Source of the DNA: Salinarimonas sp052380005
Lineage (GTDB): Bacteria; Pseudomonadota; Alphaproteobacteria; Rhizobiales; Beijerinckiaceae
Length of the DNA: 64,000 nucleotides
Direction: 5' to 3' (one strand)
NCBI GenBank assembly: GCA_052380005.1
Contig: JBQTCJ010000003.1
This document shows positions 1 to 7,799 of this stretch, piece after piece. How positions within the stretch are numbered: the stretch's first letter is position 1; every line of letters begins with the position of its first letter. The notes under the pieces are model-generated. The model was not told the origin of the DNA. It was given only the letters and a program-made list of their open reading frames with translations, and made no database searches. The translations under genes were made by a program, and so were the position numbers.

Positions 1-249
1 GTCCACGGCGAGCCCGTCGAAGGTGACGATCTCGACCTCGGCCCGCAGCGAGAGCCCCGCGCAGGTGGCGCGCAGCAGATCGGCCTTCTCGTCGGGCGTG
101 AACAGCGGCGTCTTGCCCGGGTGCACGCCGATGGCGATGACGATCCGGTCCGCCAGCGCCGCGCCCTGCGCGATGACGTCGGCGTGCCCGTTGGTCACGG
201 GGTCGAAGGAGCCGGTATAGAGGGCGGTGCGGAGGGCGGCGGGCGGCAT
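1..249 (-). CDS. coaD: Phosphopantetheine adenylyltransferase, 5' part only
   Basis: CoaD transfers AMP from ATP to 4'-phosphopantetheine, the penultimate step of coenzyme A synthesis, in the cytoplasm. The 83 visible codons begin with ATG at 249 and carry the nucleotidyltransferase signature YTGSFDPVTNGH near residue 11, with the T/HxGH-type ATP site, followed by IAIGVHPGKTPLF. The 3' half lies off the left edge. Alphaproteobacteria commonly keep coaD directly downstream of gyrA (family knowledge). Here an unrelated gene lies between them. Identification is firm because the N-terminal motif is highly specific. Confidence 0.95.
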   Translation of the reverse strand, partial: MPPAALRTALYTGSFDPVTNGHADVIAQGAALADRIVIAIGVHPGKTPLFTPDEKADLLRATCAGLSLRAEVEIVTFDGLAVD

Positions 250-396
250 GGCCGCAAGCGTTAGCCGAAAAGGGCGGGGGACGGCAAGGGCGCAGGCGGC
301 GTCGCCCGGTCCCACCGCGCACGCGATCCGACATGCATGTTCCGGACGGCTGGCCAGCGCCGCAGGGCGACCCCCGGCGAGGGCTCGTCGTGCCGC

Positions 397-2169
397 TCAC
401 GGGCGCGCCGGCTCCGGCGTTGCCCCCGACATCCAGCCGAGCAGCACCTGCCGGAGCAGCTCCTGTCCTTCCTCGCTGGCGAGCCAGGCGAGGCCCGTGG
501 CGGCCGCACGCGGGCCGAGCCGCGCCTCGAGCTCCTCCTCGAGCGTCGCGAGATAGATCCCGTCGCCGATCTCGGGCACGCCCGGGATCCAGTCGGCGCC
601 CGGCGCGGTGAAGGCGTCGCGCGCCGCCGCCTCGGCCGCCGCATGCGCGGCGAAGACGTCGTCGACGGCGAGCGGGATCGCGTCCTGCACGACCTCGGGA
701 AGGGCGTCGTGCACGTCCGTCGCGCGCGGCAGGCCCGTGGCCTCCGCGACGGCGTCGAGCGTCTCCACGACGGTGCGCGCGGCGAGGCTCACGAAGGGAT
801 GCCGGTCGGGCAGGAGCGGATCGGCCTGGTCGGTCGCGATGGCGTCCGCGAGGACGGGCGCGGGCGCGCCGTTCAGGGTCGCCTCGACCGTGGGAGCGCC
901 CGTGCCGTCGTCGCGGCCGACGCGCACCTCCGCGGTCCATTCGAGCCCGAAGGACACCATGCCGGTGCGCTCCTCGATCCGATCGCCCAGACGATCGATG
1001 CGGTTGCCGACGAGCAGCGTTCCAAGGCCCAGATGGAACGTCGGTGGGATCGCCGCGAGCACGCCGCCGACGCCCATCACCGCCCCCGCGAGCAGGTCGT
1101 CGGCGCGGGCTGAGACCGATAGCGTGAGGCCGTACACCTGCTCCCCCGCGGCGAAGTCCGTGCCGCCCTCGACGGAGAGGCCGATGTCGGCGAGGCCGAG
1201 GCGCCCGTCGAAGCCGTGCAGCCCGGGAATCGCGACGCCGGCATCGACGCTGTGGCCGGCATCGATGCGGGTGACGACGCCGCTCGCGCCGAGGAACGGG
1301 GCGTCGCCCGTCGCCCAGGCCAAGACGCGGCTCGTGTCGACGCTCACCGCGCCGCTGCTCGCGCGCCCGCGCAGGTCCTCGGGGATGGGGCTCGTCGTGT
1401 CGCGCGCGCTCGTGCCGTCGTCGCCGGGGCCGAAGGACCAGCCGACCTGCTGCGGCCCGCCCTGCCAGGGCGTGCTCACGGTCGTCTCGGCAGCGATCGG
1501 ATGGTCCGGGGGGAGGGACCAGCTCACGGTCCAGCTCGTCGGCCGCAGCAAGGACAGCGCCTCACCGACGGGATCGAGCACCGCCTCCTGGATCCTCTCC
1601 CAGAGCGCAGCCTGCGGCTCGGCCTCCCGCTCCGGCCGCCACGCCTCCCAGCTCGGCCGGGGCGGCGCCTCCCAGCTCGGCCGCGGCGGGACGAGGCAGA
1701 CGGTGCGCGGGTCGAGGTATCCCGGCGGGTCCGGCGGGCCGTGCCGGCCGGGGAGTGGCGCGCCGAGGTCGGGAATGTCGAGATGGGGATGGCGGCGGCG
1801 CAGCTCCTCGATCTGCGCACGCAGCGCGGCCGCCGCGTCGGCCGGCATGGACGGGGACGCGACGGGGGCCGGCTCGGGGTCGGGCTGCGCGACGGTCTCG
1901 GGTTTCGGCTCGGGTCGCGGCAGCCCGGGGGGGACGCCGTTCGAGGACGGCTGCCGCGGCCCGGTCTCTCCGGCGTCGTCGTGGCCGGGCGGCATGCGGT
2001 CGACCCGTGGTGTCGGCGGCGGCTCGGGCGGCTCGCCGTCCGCGGGATCGGGACCGCCGTCGCGCGCGCGTGCCGTCTCCCTGCGGAACGCCTCCTCGTC
2101 TCCGCTCGTCTCACCGCGGCCACCCTCGGGGCTGCGGTCCGCCCTCGACACGGCGTCCACGTCCGACAT
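397..2169 (-). CDS. Unrecognised 590-residue protein with proline-rich N-terminal third
   Basis: No family was recognised. The first 200 or so residues are low-complexity, rich in Pro, Arg, Glu and Asp, and contain an exact tandem octapeptide PPRPSWEA. The remaining 390 residues look globular and Gly/Val/Asp-rich, with alternating hydrophobic stretches suggestive of beta structure and one hydrophobic Gly-rich stretch (AGAVMGVGGVLAAIPP). No signal peptide is evident. I chose ATG 2169, with GGGAAG upstream, over an ATG at 2214 that would add 15 residues encoded in the AT-rich leader. The gene lies between gyrA and coaD, normally neighbours in this class, so it is probably an acquired insertion. 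Codon phase and GC bias support real coding. Confidence 0.6.
   Translation of the reverse strand: MSDVDAVSRADRSPEGGRGETSGDEEAFRRETARARDGGPDPADGEPPEPPPTPRVDRMPPGHDDAGETGPRQPSSNGVPPGLPRPEPKPETVAQPDPEPAPVASPSMPADAAAALRAQIEELRRRHPHLDIPDLGAPLPGRHGPPDPPGYLDPRTVCLVPPRPSWEAPPRPSWEAWRPEREAEPQAALWERIQEAVLDPVGEALSLLRPTSWTVSWSLPPDHPIAAETTVSTPWQGGPQQVGWSFGPGDDGTSARDTTSPIPEDLRGRASSGAVSVDTSRVLAWATGDAPFLGASGVVTRIDAGHSVDAGVAIPGLHGFDGRLGLADIGLSVEGGTDFAAGEQVYGLTLSVSARADDLLAGAVMGVGGVLAAIPPTFHLGLGTLLVGNRIDRLGDRIEERTGMVSFGLEWTAEVRVGRDDGTGAPTVEATLNGAPAPVLADAIATDQADPLLPDRHPFVSLAARTVVETLDAVAEATGLPRATDVHDALPEVVQDAIPLAVDDVFAAHAAAEAAARDAFTAPGADWIPGVPEIGDGIYLATLEEELEARLGPRAAATGLAWLASEEGQELLRQVLLGWMSGATPEPARP
1643..1690. 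repeat. Two tandem 24-bp units inside the unknown gene
   Basis: Two near-identical 24-bp units, differing by a single base, encode the octapeptide PPRPSWEA twice in the proline-rich part of the unrecognised protein. The unit is a multiple of three, so copy-number change would keep the frame. Confidence 0.8.
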
Positions 2170-2184
2170 CTGCGCTTCCCATGC

Positions 2185-2263
2185 TGAAAAGGCGATAAGA
2201 TAATATAGACGCATTTATTATGTGTATAGATCATTTACGTAGGCGATAAGTAGCAATGTAGAA
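2185..2263. other. AT-rich island between gyrA and the unknown gene
   Basis: About 80 bases of strikingly AT-rich DNA sit in an otherwise very GC-rich window, including TAAGATAATATAGA and a run around TTTATTATGTGTATAGATCA. The island immediately precedes the unrecognised minus-strand gene and probably holds its promoter. It may mark foreign DNA. Confidence 0.6.
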
Positions 2264-2291
2264 CACCCCGCGAGCCGAAGGCCGCGGGGTG
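2264..2291 (-). terminator. Intrinsic terminator after gyrA
   Basis: A 9-bp perfect stem (CACCCCGCG against CGCGGGGTG) is extended by an inner GCC/GGC stem. On the minus strand the loop reads CTTCGG, the very stable UUCG-type tetraloop. It lies 38 bases past the gyrA stop and is followed by TTCTACATT, a weak U-rich tract. Confidence 0.75.
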
Positions 2292-2328
2292 CGTGCATGC
2301 CGGGTTCGTCGATGCCCGAAGGCGCGCC

Positions 2329-5154
2329 TCACGCCTGAGGAGGCGTCTCGTCCGGGCCGGGAGCACCGTCGGCCGCGCCGCCGTTGCCCCCGTCCTCGCT
2401 CCCGGCCTCGCCCTCGACGACCTCGCTCTCGGCGCCGCCGGCGATGTGCTCGACGGAGACGACGTGCTCGTCCTCCGCCGTGTCGAACACGATGACGCCC
2501 TGCGTCGAGCGCCCGGCGATGCGGATGCCGTCGACGGGGACGCGGATCGTCTGGCCGCGATCGGTGATCAGCATCACCTGGTCGTAGCCCTCGACGGGGA
2601 AGGAGGAGACGAGCTTGCCGTTGCGGGCGTTGGTCACCATCGCGGTGATGCCCTTGCCGCCGCGGTTCGTCACCCGGTACTCGTAGGCCGACGAGCGCTT
2701 GCCGTAGCCGTTCTCGGTGAGGGTGAGCACGAACTGCTCCTGCGCCCCCATCTCGGCATAGCGCTCCTGCCCGAGCTCGACGTCCGCCGTGGTCTCCTCG
2801 GCGTCGGCGCCGCTCGCCGGAGCCTCCTCGGCGGAGAGCTCGGCGCCGGTGGCACGGCGCATCGCGGAGGCGTAGCGCAGGTAGGCCTGCCGCTCCTCCG
2901 CGCTCGCGTCCACGTGGCGCAGGATAGCCAGCGAGATCACCGTGTCGTCCTTCGCCAGCGTGATGCCGCGCACACCGGTCGAGTCGCGGCCCTTGAAGAC
3001 GCGCACGTCCGGCACGCTGAAGCGGATGCACTGGCCCTTCGCGGTGGTCAGCAGCACGTCGTCGTCGACCGAGCAGACCTGCACGTCGACGATGGCGTCG
3101 CCTTCGTCGAGCTTCATGGCGATCTTGCCGGCGCGGTTCACCTGCACGAAGTCGGAGAGCTTGTTGCGCCGCACGTTGCCGTTCGCGGTCGCGAACATCA
3201 CGTCGTAGCGCTCCCAGGTGTCCTCGTCCTCCGGCAGCGGCATGATCGTCGTCATGCGCTCGCCCTCGACCAGGGGGAGCATGTTGATGAGCGCCTTGCC
3301 GCGGGCGTTGGGCGCGCCGACGGGGAGCCGCCAGACCTTCTCCTTGTAGACCTGGCCGCGGGAGGAGAAGAACAGCACCGGCGTGTGCGTGCTCGCCACG
3401 AAGAGGCGCGAGACGAAATCCTCCTCGCGCGTCGCCATGCCCGAGCGGCCCTTGCCGCCACGGCGCTGGGCCCGGTAGGTCGAGAGCGGCACGCGCTTGA
3501 TGTAGCCCATGTGCGACACGGTAACGACCATGTCCTCCCGGGCGATCAGGTCCTCGACGTCGAACTCGCCTTCGGCCTCCATGATCTCGGTCTTGCGCGG
3601 TGTCGCGAACTCCGCCTTCGCGGCGGCGAGCTCGTCGCGGATGATGCCGAAGATGCGCACGCGCGAGGACAGGATCTCGAGATAGTCGCGGATCTCGTCG
3701 GCGAGCTTCTTGAGCTCGTCGCCGATCTCGTCGCGGCCGAGCGCCGTGAGGCGCTGCAGGCGCAGGTCGAGGATGGCGCGGGCCTGGACCTCGGAGAGCC
3801 GGTAGGTGCCGTCCTCCGCCACGCGGTGGCGCGGGTCGTCGACGAGCGCGATCAGCGGCGCGATGTCGTGGGCCGGCCAGTCGCGGCCCATCAAGGCCTC
3901 GCGAGCCGTGTTCGGGTCCGGCGAGGTGCGGATGAGGCGGATGACCTCGTCGATGTTGGCGACCGCGATGGCGAGGCCGCACAGCACGTGGGCGCGGTCG
4001 CGGGCCTTGCCGAGCAGGTACTTCGTGCGCCGCGAGACGACCTCCTCGCGGAAATCGACGAAGGCGCGGATCATGTCCTTGAGGTTCAGCGTCTCGGGAC
4101 GCCCGCCGTTCAGCGCCACGAGGTTGCAGCCGAAGGACGTCTGGAGCGGCGTGTAGCGGTAGAGCTGGTTGAGCACCACGTCCGCCACCGCGTCGCGCTT
4201 GAGCTCGACGACGATGCGCATGCCCTGGCGATCGGATTCGTCGCGCAGGTCCGAGATGCCCTCGATGCGCTTCTCGCGCACGAGGTCGGCGATGCGCTCG
4301 ATCAGCGCCGACTTGTTCACCTGGTAGGGGATCTCGGTGACGACGATCGCCTCGCGGTCCTTGCGGATCTCCTCCACCTCTGCGCGTGCGCGCATGATCA
4401 CCGAGCCGCGGCCCGTGTGGTAGGCCGAGCGCGCGCCGGCGCGGCCGATGATCAGGCCGCCGGTCGGGAAGTCCGGCCCCGGCACGATGCCGATGAGGTC
4501 GTCCACGGTGATCGCCGGGTCGTCGATGTAGGCGAGGCAGGCGTCGATCACCTCGCCGAGATTGTGCGGCGGGATGTTGGTGGCCATGCCGACCGCGATG
4601 CCGCCGGCGCCGTTGACGAGGAGGTTCGGGAAACGCGCCGGCAGGACCAGCGGCTCCTTCTCCTTGCCGTCGTAGTTGTCGCCGAAGTCGACGGTCTCCT
4701 TGTCGATGTCGTCGAGGAGCGCCATCGCGGGTTTGGCGAGCCGGCACTCGGTGTAGCGCATGGCCGCCGCCGGGTCGCCGTCGACCGAGCCGAAATTGCC
4801 CTGGCCGTCGATCAGCGGAAGGCGCATCGAGAAGGTCTGCGCCATGCGCACGAGGGCGTCGTAGATCGCCTGGTCGCCGTGCGGGTGGTACTTGCCCATC
4901 ACGTCGCCGACGACGCGCGCGCACTTCACGTAGGGACGCTCCGGGAAGATGCCCGCCTCGTGCATGGCGAAGAGGATGCGCCGATGCACCGGCTTGAGCC
5001 CGTCGCGCACGTCGGGCAGCGCGCGGCTCACGATCACGCTCATCGCGTAATCGAGATAGGACTTCTTCATCTCCTCGATGATGGAGACGGGCTTGACGTC
5101 GGCGCCGGGCGGCGGCGGCTCGCCCCCGGGGGTGCTGGGATCGTTATCGGCCAC
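2329..5154 (-). CDS. gyrA: DNA gyrase subunit A
   Basis: Breakage-reunion subunit of gyrase (A2B2), which introduces negative supercoils using ATP. The protein has 941 residues. The catalytic tyrosine is Tyr134 in AAMRYTECRL (E. coli Tyr122). The GyrA box QRRGGKG near residue 570 begins the C-terminal DNA-wrapping propeller, and an acidic, Gly-rich tail follows. The quinolone-determining region reads KYHPHGDQAIYD, so Gln95 replaces E. coli Ser83 while Asp99 keeps Asp87. The start is GTG at 5154 with AAGG upstream, giving ADNDPSTPGG after the initiator. It is transcribed away from DUF2182 and ends at a clear terminator. Confidence 0.98.
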   Translation of the reverse strand: MADNDPSTPGGEPPPPGADVKPVSIIEEMKKSYLDYAMSVIVSRALPDVRDGLKPVHRRILFAMHEAGIFPERPYVKCARVVGDVMGKYHPHGDQAIYDALVRMAQTFSMRLPLIDGQGNFGSVDGDPAAAMRYTECRLAKPAMALLDDIDKETVDFGDNYDGKEKEPLVLPARFPNLLVNGAGGIAVGMATNIPPHNLGEVIDACLAYIDDPAITVDDLIGIVPGPDFPTGGLIIGRAGARSAYHTGRGSVIMRARAEVEEIRKDREAIVVTEIPYQVNKSALIERIADLVREKRIEGISDLRDESDRQGMRIVVELKRDAVADVVLNQLYRYTPLQTSFGCNLVALNGGRPETLNLKDMIRAFVDFREEVVSRRTKYLLGKARDRAHVLCGLAIAVANIDEVIRLIRTSPDPNTAREALMGRDWPAHDIAPLIALVDDPRHRVAEDGTYRLSEVQARAILDLRLQRLTALGRDEIGDELKKLADEIRDYLEILSSRVRIFGIIRDELAAAKAEFATPRKTEIMEAEGEFDVEDLIAREDMVVTVSHMGYIKRVPLSTYRAQRRGGKGRSGMATREEDFVSRLFVASTHTPVLFFSSRGQVYKEKVWRLPVGAPNARGKALINMLPLVEGERMTTIMPLPEDEDTWERYDVMFATANGNVRRNKLSDFVQVNRAGKIAMKLDEGDAIVDVQVCSVDDDVLLTTAKGQCIRFSVPDVRVFKGRDSTGVRGITLAKDDTVISLAILRHVDASAEERQAYLRYASAMRRATGAELSAEEAPASGADAEETTADVELGQERYAEMGAQEQFVLTLTENGYGKRSSAYEYRVTNRGGKGITAMVTNARNGKLVSSFPVEGYDQVMLITDRGQTIRVPVDGIRIAGRSTQGVIVFDTAEDEHVVSVEHIAGGAESEVVEGEAGSEDGGNGGAADGAPGPDETPPQA

Positions 5155-5356
5155 TGGCGACCTTCTCTCGTGCGGCGCGCTCTCGAAGCGACGGGACCCC
5201 GCGGCGCGTCGGCGGGGGCGCGGGGCGCTCCCGAATCCGCGAGGAAATCAACCTCCTAGATGGCCGCTCGCGCCGCAAATCGCAAGCGCGGCAAGGCCTC
5301 AGCGGGCACCGCCGCGGCAGTCATCCACCGGAAGGTCGACCCGCGCCGCCGCGCTT

Positions 5357-5373
5357 CCTCCCCGCAGGGGAGG
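5357..5373. repeat. Short GC-rich hairpin, gyrA/DUF2182 intergenic
   Basis: CCTCCCC and GGGGAGG are separated by GCA, giving a 7-bp stem. A second hairpin (CCGCGC, TTC, GCGCGG) follows. A near copy with loop GCT lies at 7770. The pair may terminate the DUF2182 transcript, which ends at 5450 on the minus strand. The rest of 5155-5449 shows no gene and should hold the gyrA promoter, though I see no clear -35/-10 pair. Confidence 0.5.
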
Positions 5374-5449
5374 AGTCCGCGCTTCGCGCGGGCGGTGGGG
5401 CCGTCCGGCTTTTCCTGGCGAGCGGTGTCGCCGCCCGCCCCAGGTTCCG

Positions 5450-6343
5450 TCAACGTGCCAGGTACGCCGCGATGGGCGCCAGCCCGATCGCCTCTACCGA
5501 CAGCGCGAGCCCCGCGGCGAGCAGCCCCGCGCCGACGATCTGCGCCGCGCGCGGCGTCGCGACGAGCTTCTCGGCGGCCATGATCGCCGAGAACACCGCC
5601 ATCCAGACGAGGTTCATGGCGCCGAGCAAGACGAGCACCGCCATCATCGCCCAGCAGCAGCCGACGCAGCGCACGCCCTGCTCGACGCCGAGCCGGAAGA
5701 CCGCGCGCGGGCTGGCGAGCCAGCCCTCGGGTCGGGCGCGGAAGGGCGCGCCGACGGCGACGAGGCAGGAGAGCTTGAAGGCCGTGAACTGGTAGAGCCC
5801 CGCCGCCCCGAGCGCCGCGCCGCCGAGCACGCCCGCGAGCCGCTCCGGCAGCTCCGCGGCGGCGAAGCCGATGGAGACGCCCGTCTGCAGGAGCGCGACG
5901 AGGATCGAGAGCGCCACCCACACGGCGAGGTATCCCGCGCCCACGACCATGGGAGAGACCGCGGGGCGGCCGGCGGCGCGCGCAGCCTCGGCCTTCTCGG
6001 CGTATCCGACGAGGAGCGCGCTCGCCGTGGGCAGCATCATCGCCACGCTCATGGCGATCCACATCGCGATGGACACGCCGAGCGCCGCGAGCGCGCCGGC
6101 GAGGCTCGGCGCCTCGAGCACGGCGGCGGGGGTGCACAGCGCCTCCAGGAACGCGTCCGCGCCGCCCCCGCGGCGGATCGCCTCGAAGAAGAGGATGGCC
6201 CAGCCGACGAGGGTGAGCGTCCCGATCGAGAAGAGGGCGACCGGGACCGGGCGCTCCCACGGGCGGGAGAGTGAGGCGGAGGCGGGATCGGCGGATCGGC
6301 TCACGGCGGGTCTCTGCGATCTCGGGTACGCGACGGGACGCAA
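5450..6343 (-). CDS. DUF2182 family polytopic membrane protein
   Basis: Predicted inner-membrane protein of about 297 residues with seven or so hydrophobic segments. Family hallmarks are present: MWIAMSVAMMLP near residue 95, YQFTAFKLSCL near residue 190, and GVRCVGCCWAMM near residue 220, whose His/Cys/Met-rich make-up led to the label 'predicted metal-binding membrane protein'. The biochemical role is not established. The first 28 residues are polar, so the true start could be slightly downstream. It is divergent from the UbiH-like gene, and the shared 138-bp region has a TTGA-N6-TCAA box that could regulate either gene. Confidence 0.8.
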   Translation of the reverse strand: MRPVAYPRSQRPAVSRSADPASASLSRPWERPVPVALFSIGTLTLVGWAILFFEAIRRGGGADAFLEALCTPAAVLEAPSLAGALAALGVSIAMWIAMSVAMMLPTASALLVGYAEKAEAARAAGRPAVSPMVVGAGYLAVWVALSILVALLQTGVSIGFAAAELPERLAGVLGGAALGAAGLYQFTAFKLSCLVAVGAPFRARPEGWLASPRAVFRLGVEQGVRCVGCCWAMMAVLVLLGAMNLVWMAVFSAIMAAEKLVATPRAAQIVGAGLLAAGLALSVEAIGLAPIAAYLAR

Positions 6344-6390
6344 TGCATCATAGCACGCACGCAGCCTAGCGAAACCGCCGCCGGGGCGCG

Positions 6391-6433
6391 TTGACGCGTA
6401 TCAATCGCCATGGTGTACGCGGCGCGCTACATA
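6391..6433 (+). promoter_or_regulatory. Candidate FNR/FixK-type activated promoter
   Basis: TTGACGCGTATCAA at 6391-6404 fits the FNR/FixK consensus TTGA-N6-TCAA. A -10-like TACATA lies at 6428-6433, placing a start site near 6440 and the box centre about 42 bases upstream. That is the class II spacing of FNR-family activators. The following gene starts at 6482. The assignment rests on sequence match and spacing only. Confidence 0.5.
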
Positions 6434-6481
6434 GTCGTCGCAGGCATCGCCGCGACGGGATACGGCAGCGAGGAGCGGGAC

Positions 6482-7753
6482 ATGACGGACAGGACCTTCG
6501 ACGTCGTCGTCGTCGGCGCGGGTGCGGCGGGGCTCGCCGCGGCGCTCGCCTTCGCCCGGGAGGGCTTCTCGACGGCGCTGGTGGGGGAGGTGCGGGCGGC
6601 GCGCGACGGGCGCACCGTGGCGCTGCTCGACGGCTCGGTCAGCTTCCTCGAGGCGCTCGGCGTCTGGGACGCGATCGCGGCGGACGCCGCGCCGCTCGAG
6701 ACGATGCGGCTCGTCGACGCGACCGACAACCTCTTCCGCGCGCCCACCGTGGACTTCAAGGCCCGGGAGATCGACCTCGACGCCTTCGGCTGGAACGTCG
6801 AGAACGCCTCGCTCGTCGAGCGGCTGGCGGAGGCCGTCGGCGAGGTGCCGGGGATCGTGCATTTCCCCGTGGCGTCGATGGGGCTCGGGGGCGTGCAGGA
6901 GGTTCTCGCTCCGGGCGAGGACGCGGCCGAGGCCGGCGACTCGGGAGACCCCATGGCCCGCCGGGCCGTGCGGCTGGCGGACGGGAGCCTGCTGCTGGCC
7001 TCGCTCGTCGTCGCTGCCGACGGGCGCGGCTCGAGGCTGCGCGAGGACGCCGGCATCCGCACGCGCACCTGGGCCTATCCCCAGGAGGCGCTCACCACGA
7101 TCCTCGCCCACGAGCGCGACCATCGCGACGTCTCGACCGAGTTCCACACCCGCCACGGCCCGTTCACGCTGGTCCCGCTGCCGGGACGCCGCTCGAGCCT
7201 CGTCTGGGTCACCGCGCCGGAGAAGGCGGAGGCGCTCGCGGCCCTCGACGACGACGCGCTCGCGCGCGCGGTCGAGCGGCAGGCTCGCTCCCTGCTCGGT
7301 GCGATGCGGGTCGACGGGCCGCGCGGCGTCGTGCCGATGACGGGCATGTCCGTCCAGCGCTACACGGCGGACCGGCTCGCGCTCGTGGGCGAGACGGCGC
7401 ACGTCTTCCCGCCGATCGGCGCGCAGGGCCTCAATCTCGGGCTTCGCGACGTCGCTTCGCTGCGGGACGCGGTCGTCGTGCGCGGGGCGCAGGACCCCGG
7501 CGCGCGGGCGGCGCTCGCGGCCTACGAGCGCTCCCGCGCGCTCGACGTGCGCACGCGCACGATGGGCGTCGACATGCTCAACCGCACGCTGCTGGCCGGC
7601 ATCCTCCCGGCGGACTTCCTGCGAGGCGCGGGCCTCCATGCGCTCTCCGCGATCGGGCCGCTGCGGCGCCTCGCGATGCGCGAGGGCGTGACCCCGACGA
7701 TCGGCACGCCCCAGCTGATGCGCCGCCGCGAGCCGAGGGCGGTGGCGTTCTGA
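6482..7753 (+). CDS. UbiH/COQ6-family FAD-dependent monooxygenase
   Basis: Probable flavin-dependent aromatic hydroxylase acting on a ubiquinone precursor, using O2 and NAD(P)H, peripheral to the inner membrane. The 423-residue protein has an N-terminal dinucleotide site GAGAAG (residues 11-16), the second FAD/NADPH motif ADGRGSRLR near residue 180, and the family signature ETAHVFPPIGAQGLNLG from about residue 303. I chose ATG 6482 because AGGAG lies at proper spacing; the upstream GTG/ATG would add 24 unconserved residues. It is convergent with uxuB. The precise ring position (UbiH, UbiF, UbiI or UbiL type) cannot be told from sequence. Confidence 0.85.
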   Translation: MTDRTFDVVVVGAGAAGLAAALAFAREGFSTALVGEVRAARDGRTVALLDGSVSFLEALGVWDAIAADAAPLETMRLVDATDNLFRAPTVDFKAREIDLDAFGWNVENASLVERLAEAVGEVPGIVHFPVASMGLGGVQEVLAPGEDAAEAGDSGDPMARRAVRLADGSLLLASLVVAADGRGSRLREDAGIRTRTWAYPQEALTTILAHERDHRDVSTEFHTRHGPFTLVPLPGRRSSLVWVTAPEKAEALAALDDDALARAVERQARSLLGAMRVDGPRGVVPMTGMSVQRYTADRLALVGETAHVFPPIGAQGLNLGLRDVASLRDAVVVRGAQDPGARAALAAYERSRALDVRTRTMGVDMLNRTLLAGILPADFLRGAGLHALSAIGPLRRLAMREGVTPTIGTPQLMRRREPRAVAF

Positions 7754-7769
7754 TGGGGCACGGCCGCCT

Positions 7770-7786
7770 CCTCCCCGCTGGGGAGG
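7770..7786. terminator. Hairpin between convergent genes
   Basis: CCTCCCC, loop GCT, GGGGAGG forms a 7-bp stem between the convergent UbiH-like gene (ends 7753) and uxuB (ends 7800). It is nearly the same hairpin as at 5357. It probably serves as a bidirectional terminator, though no strong U-tract follows on either side. Confidence 0.45.
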
Positions 7787-7799
7787 ACGCGTTGCACGT

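Noticed and set aside
2293..5259. 988-residue open frame on the strand opposite gyrA
   Set aside because: It is a frame shadow of gyrA, with His/Asp/Val-rich low-complexity translation typical of antisense GC-rich coding DNA.
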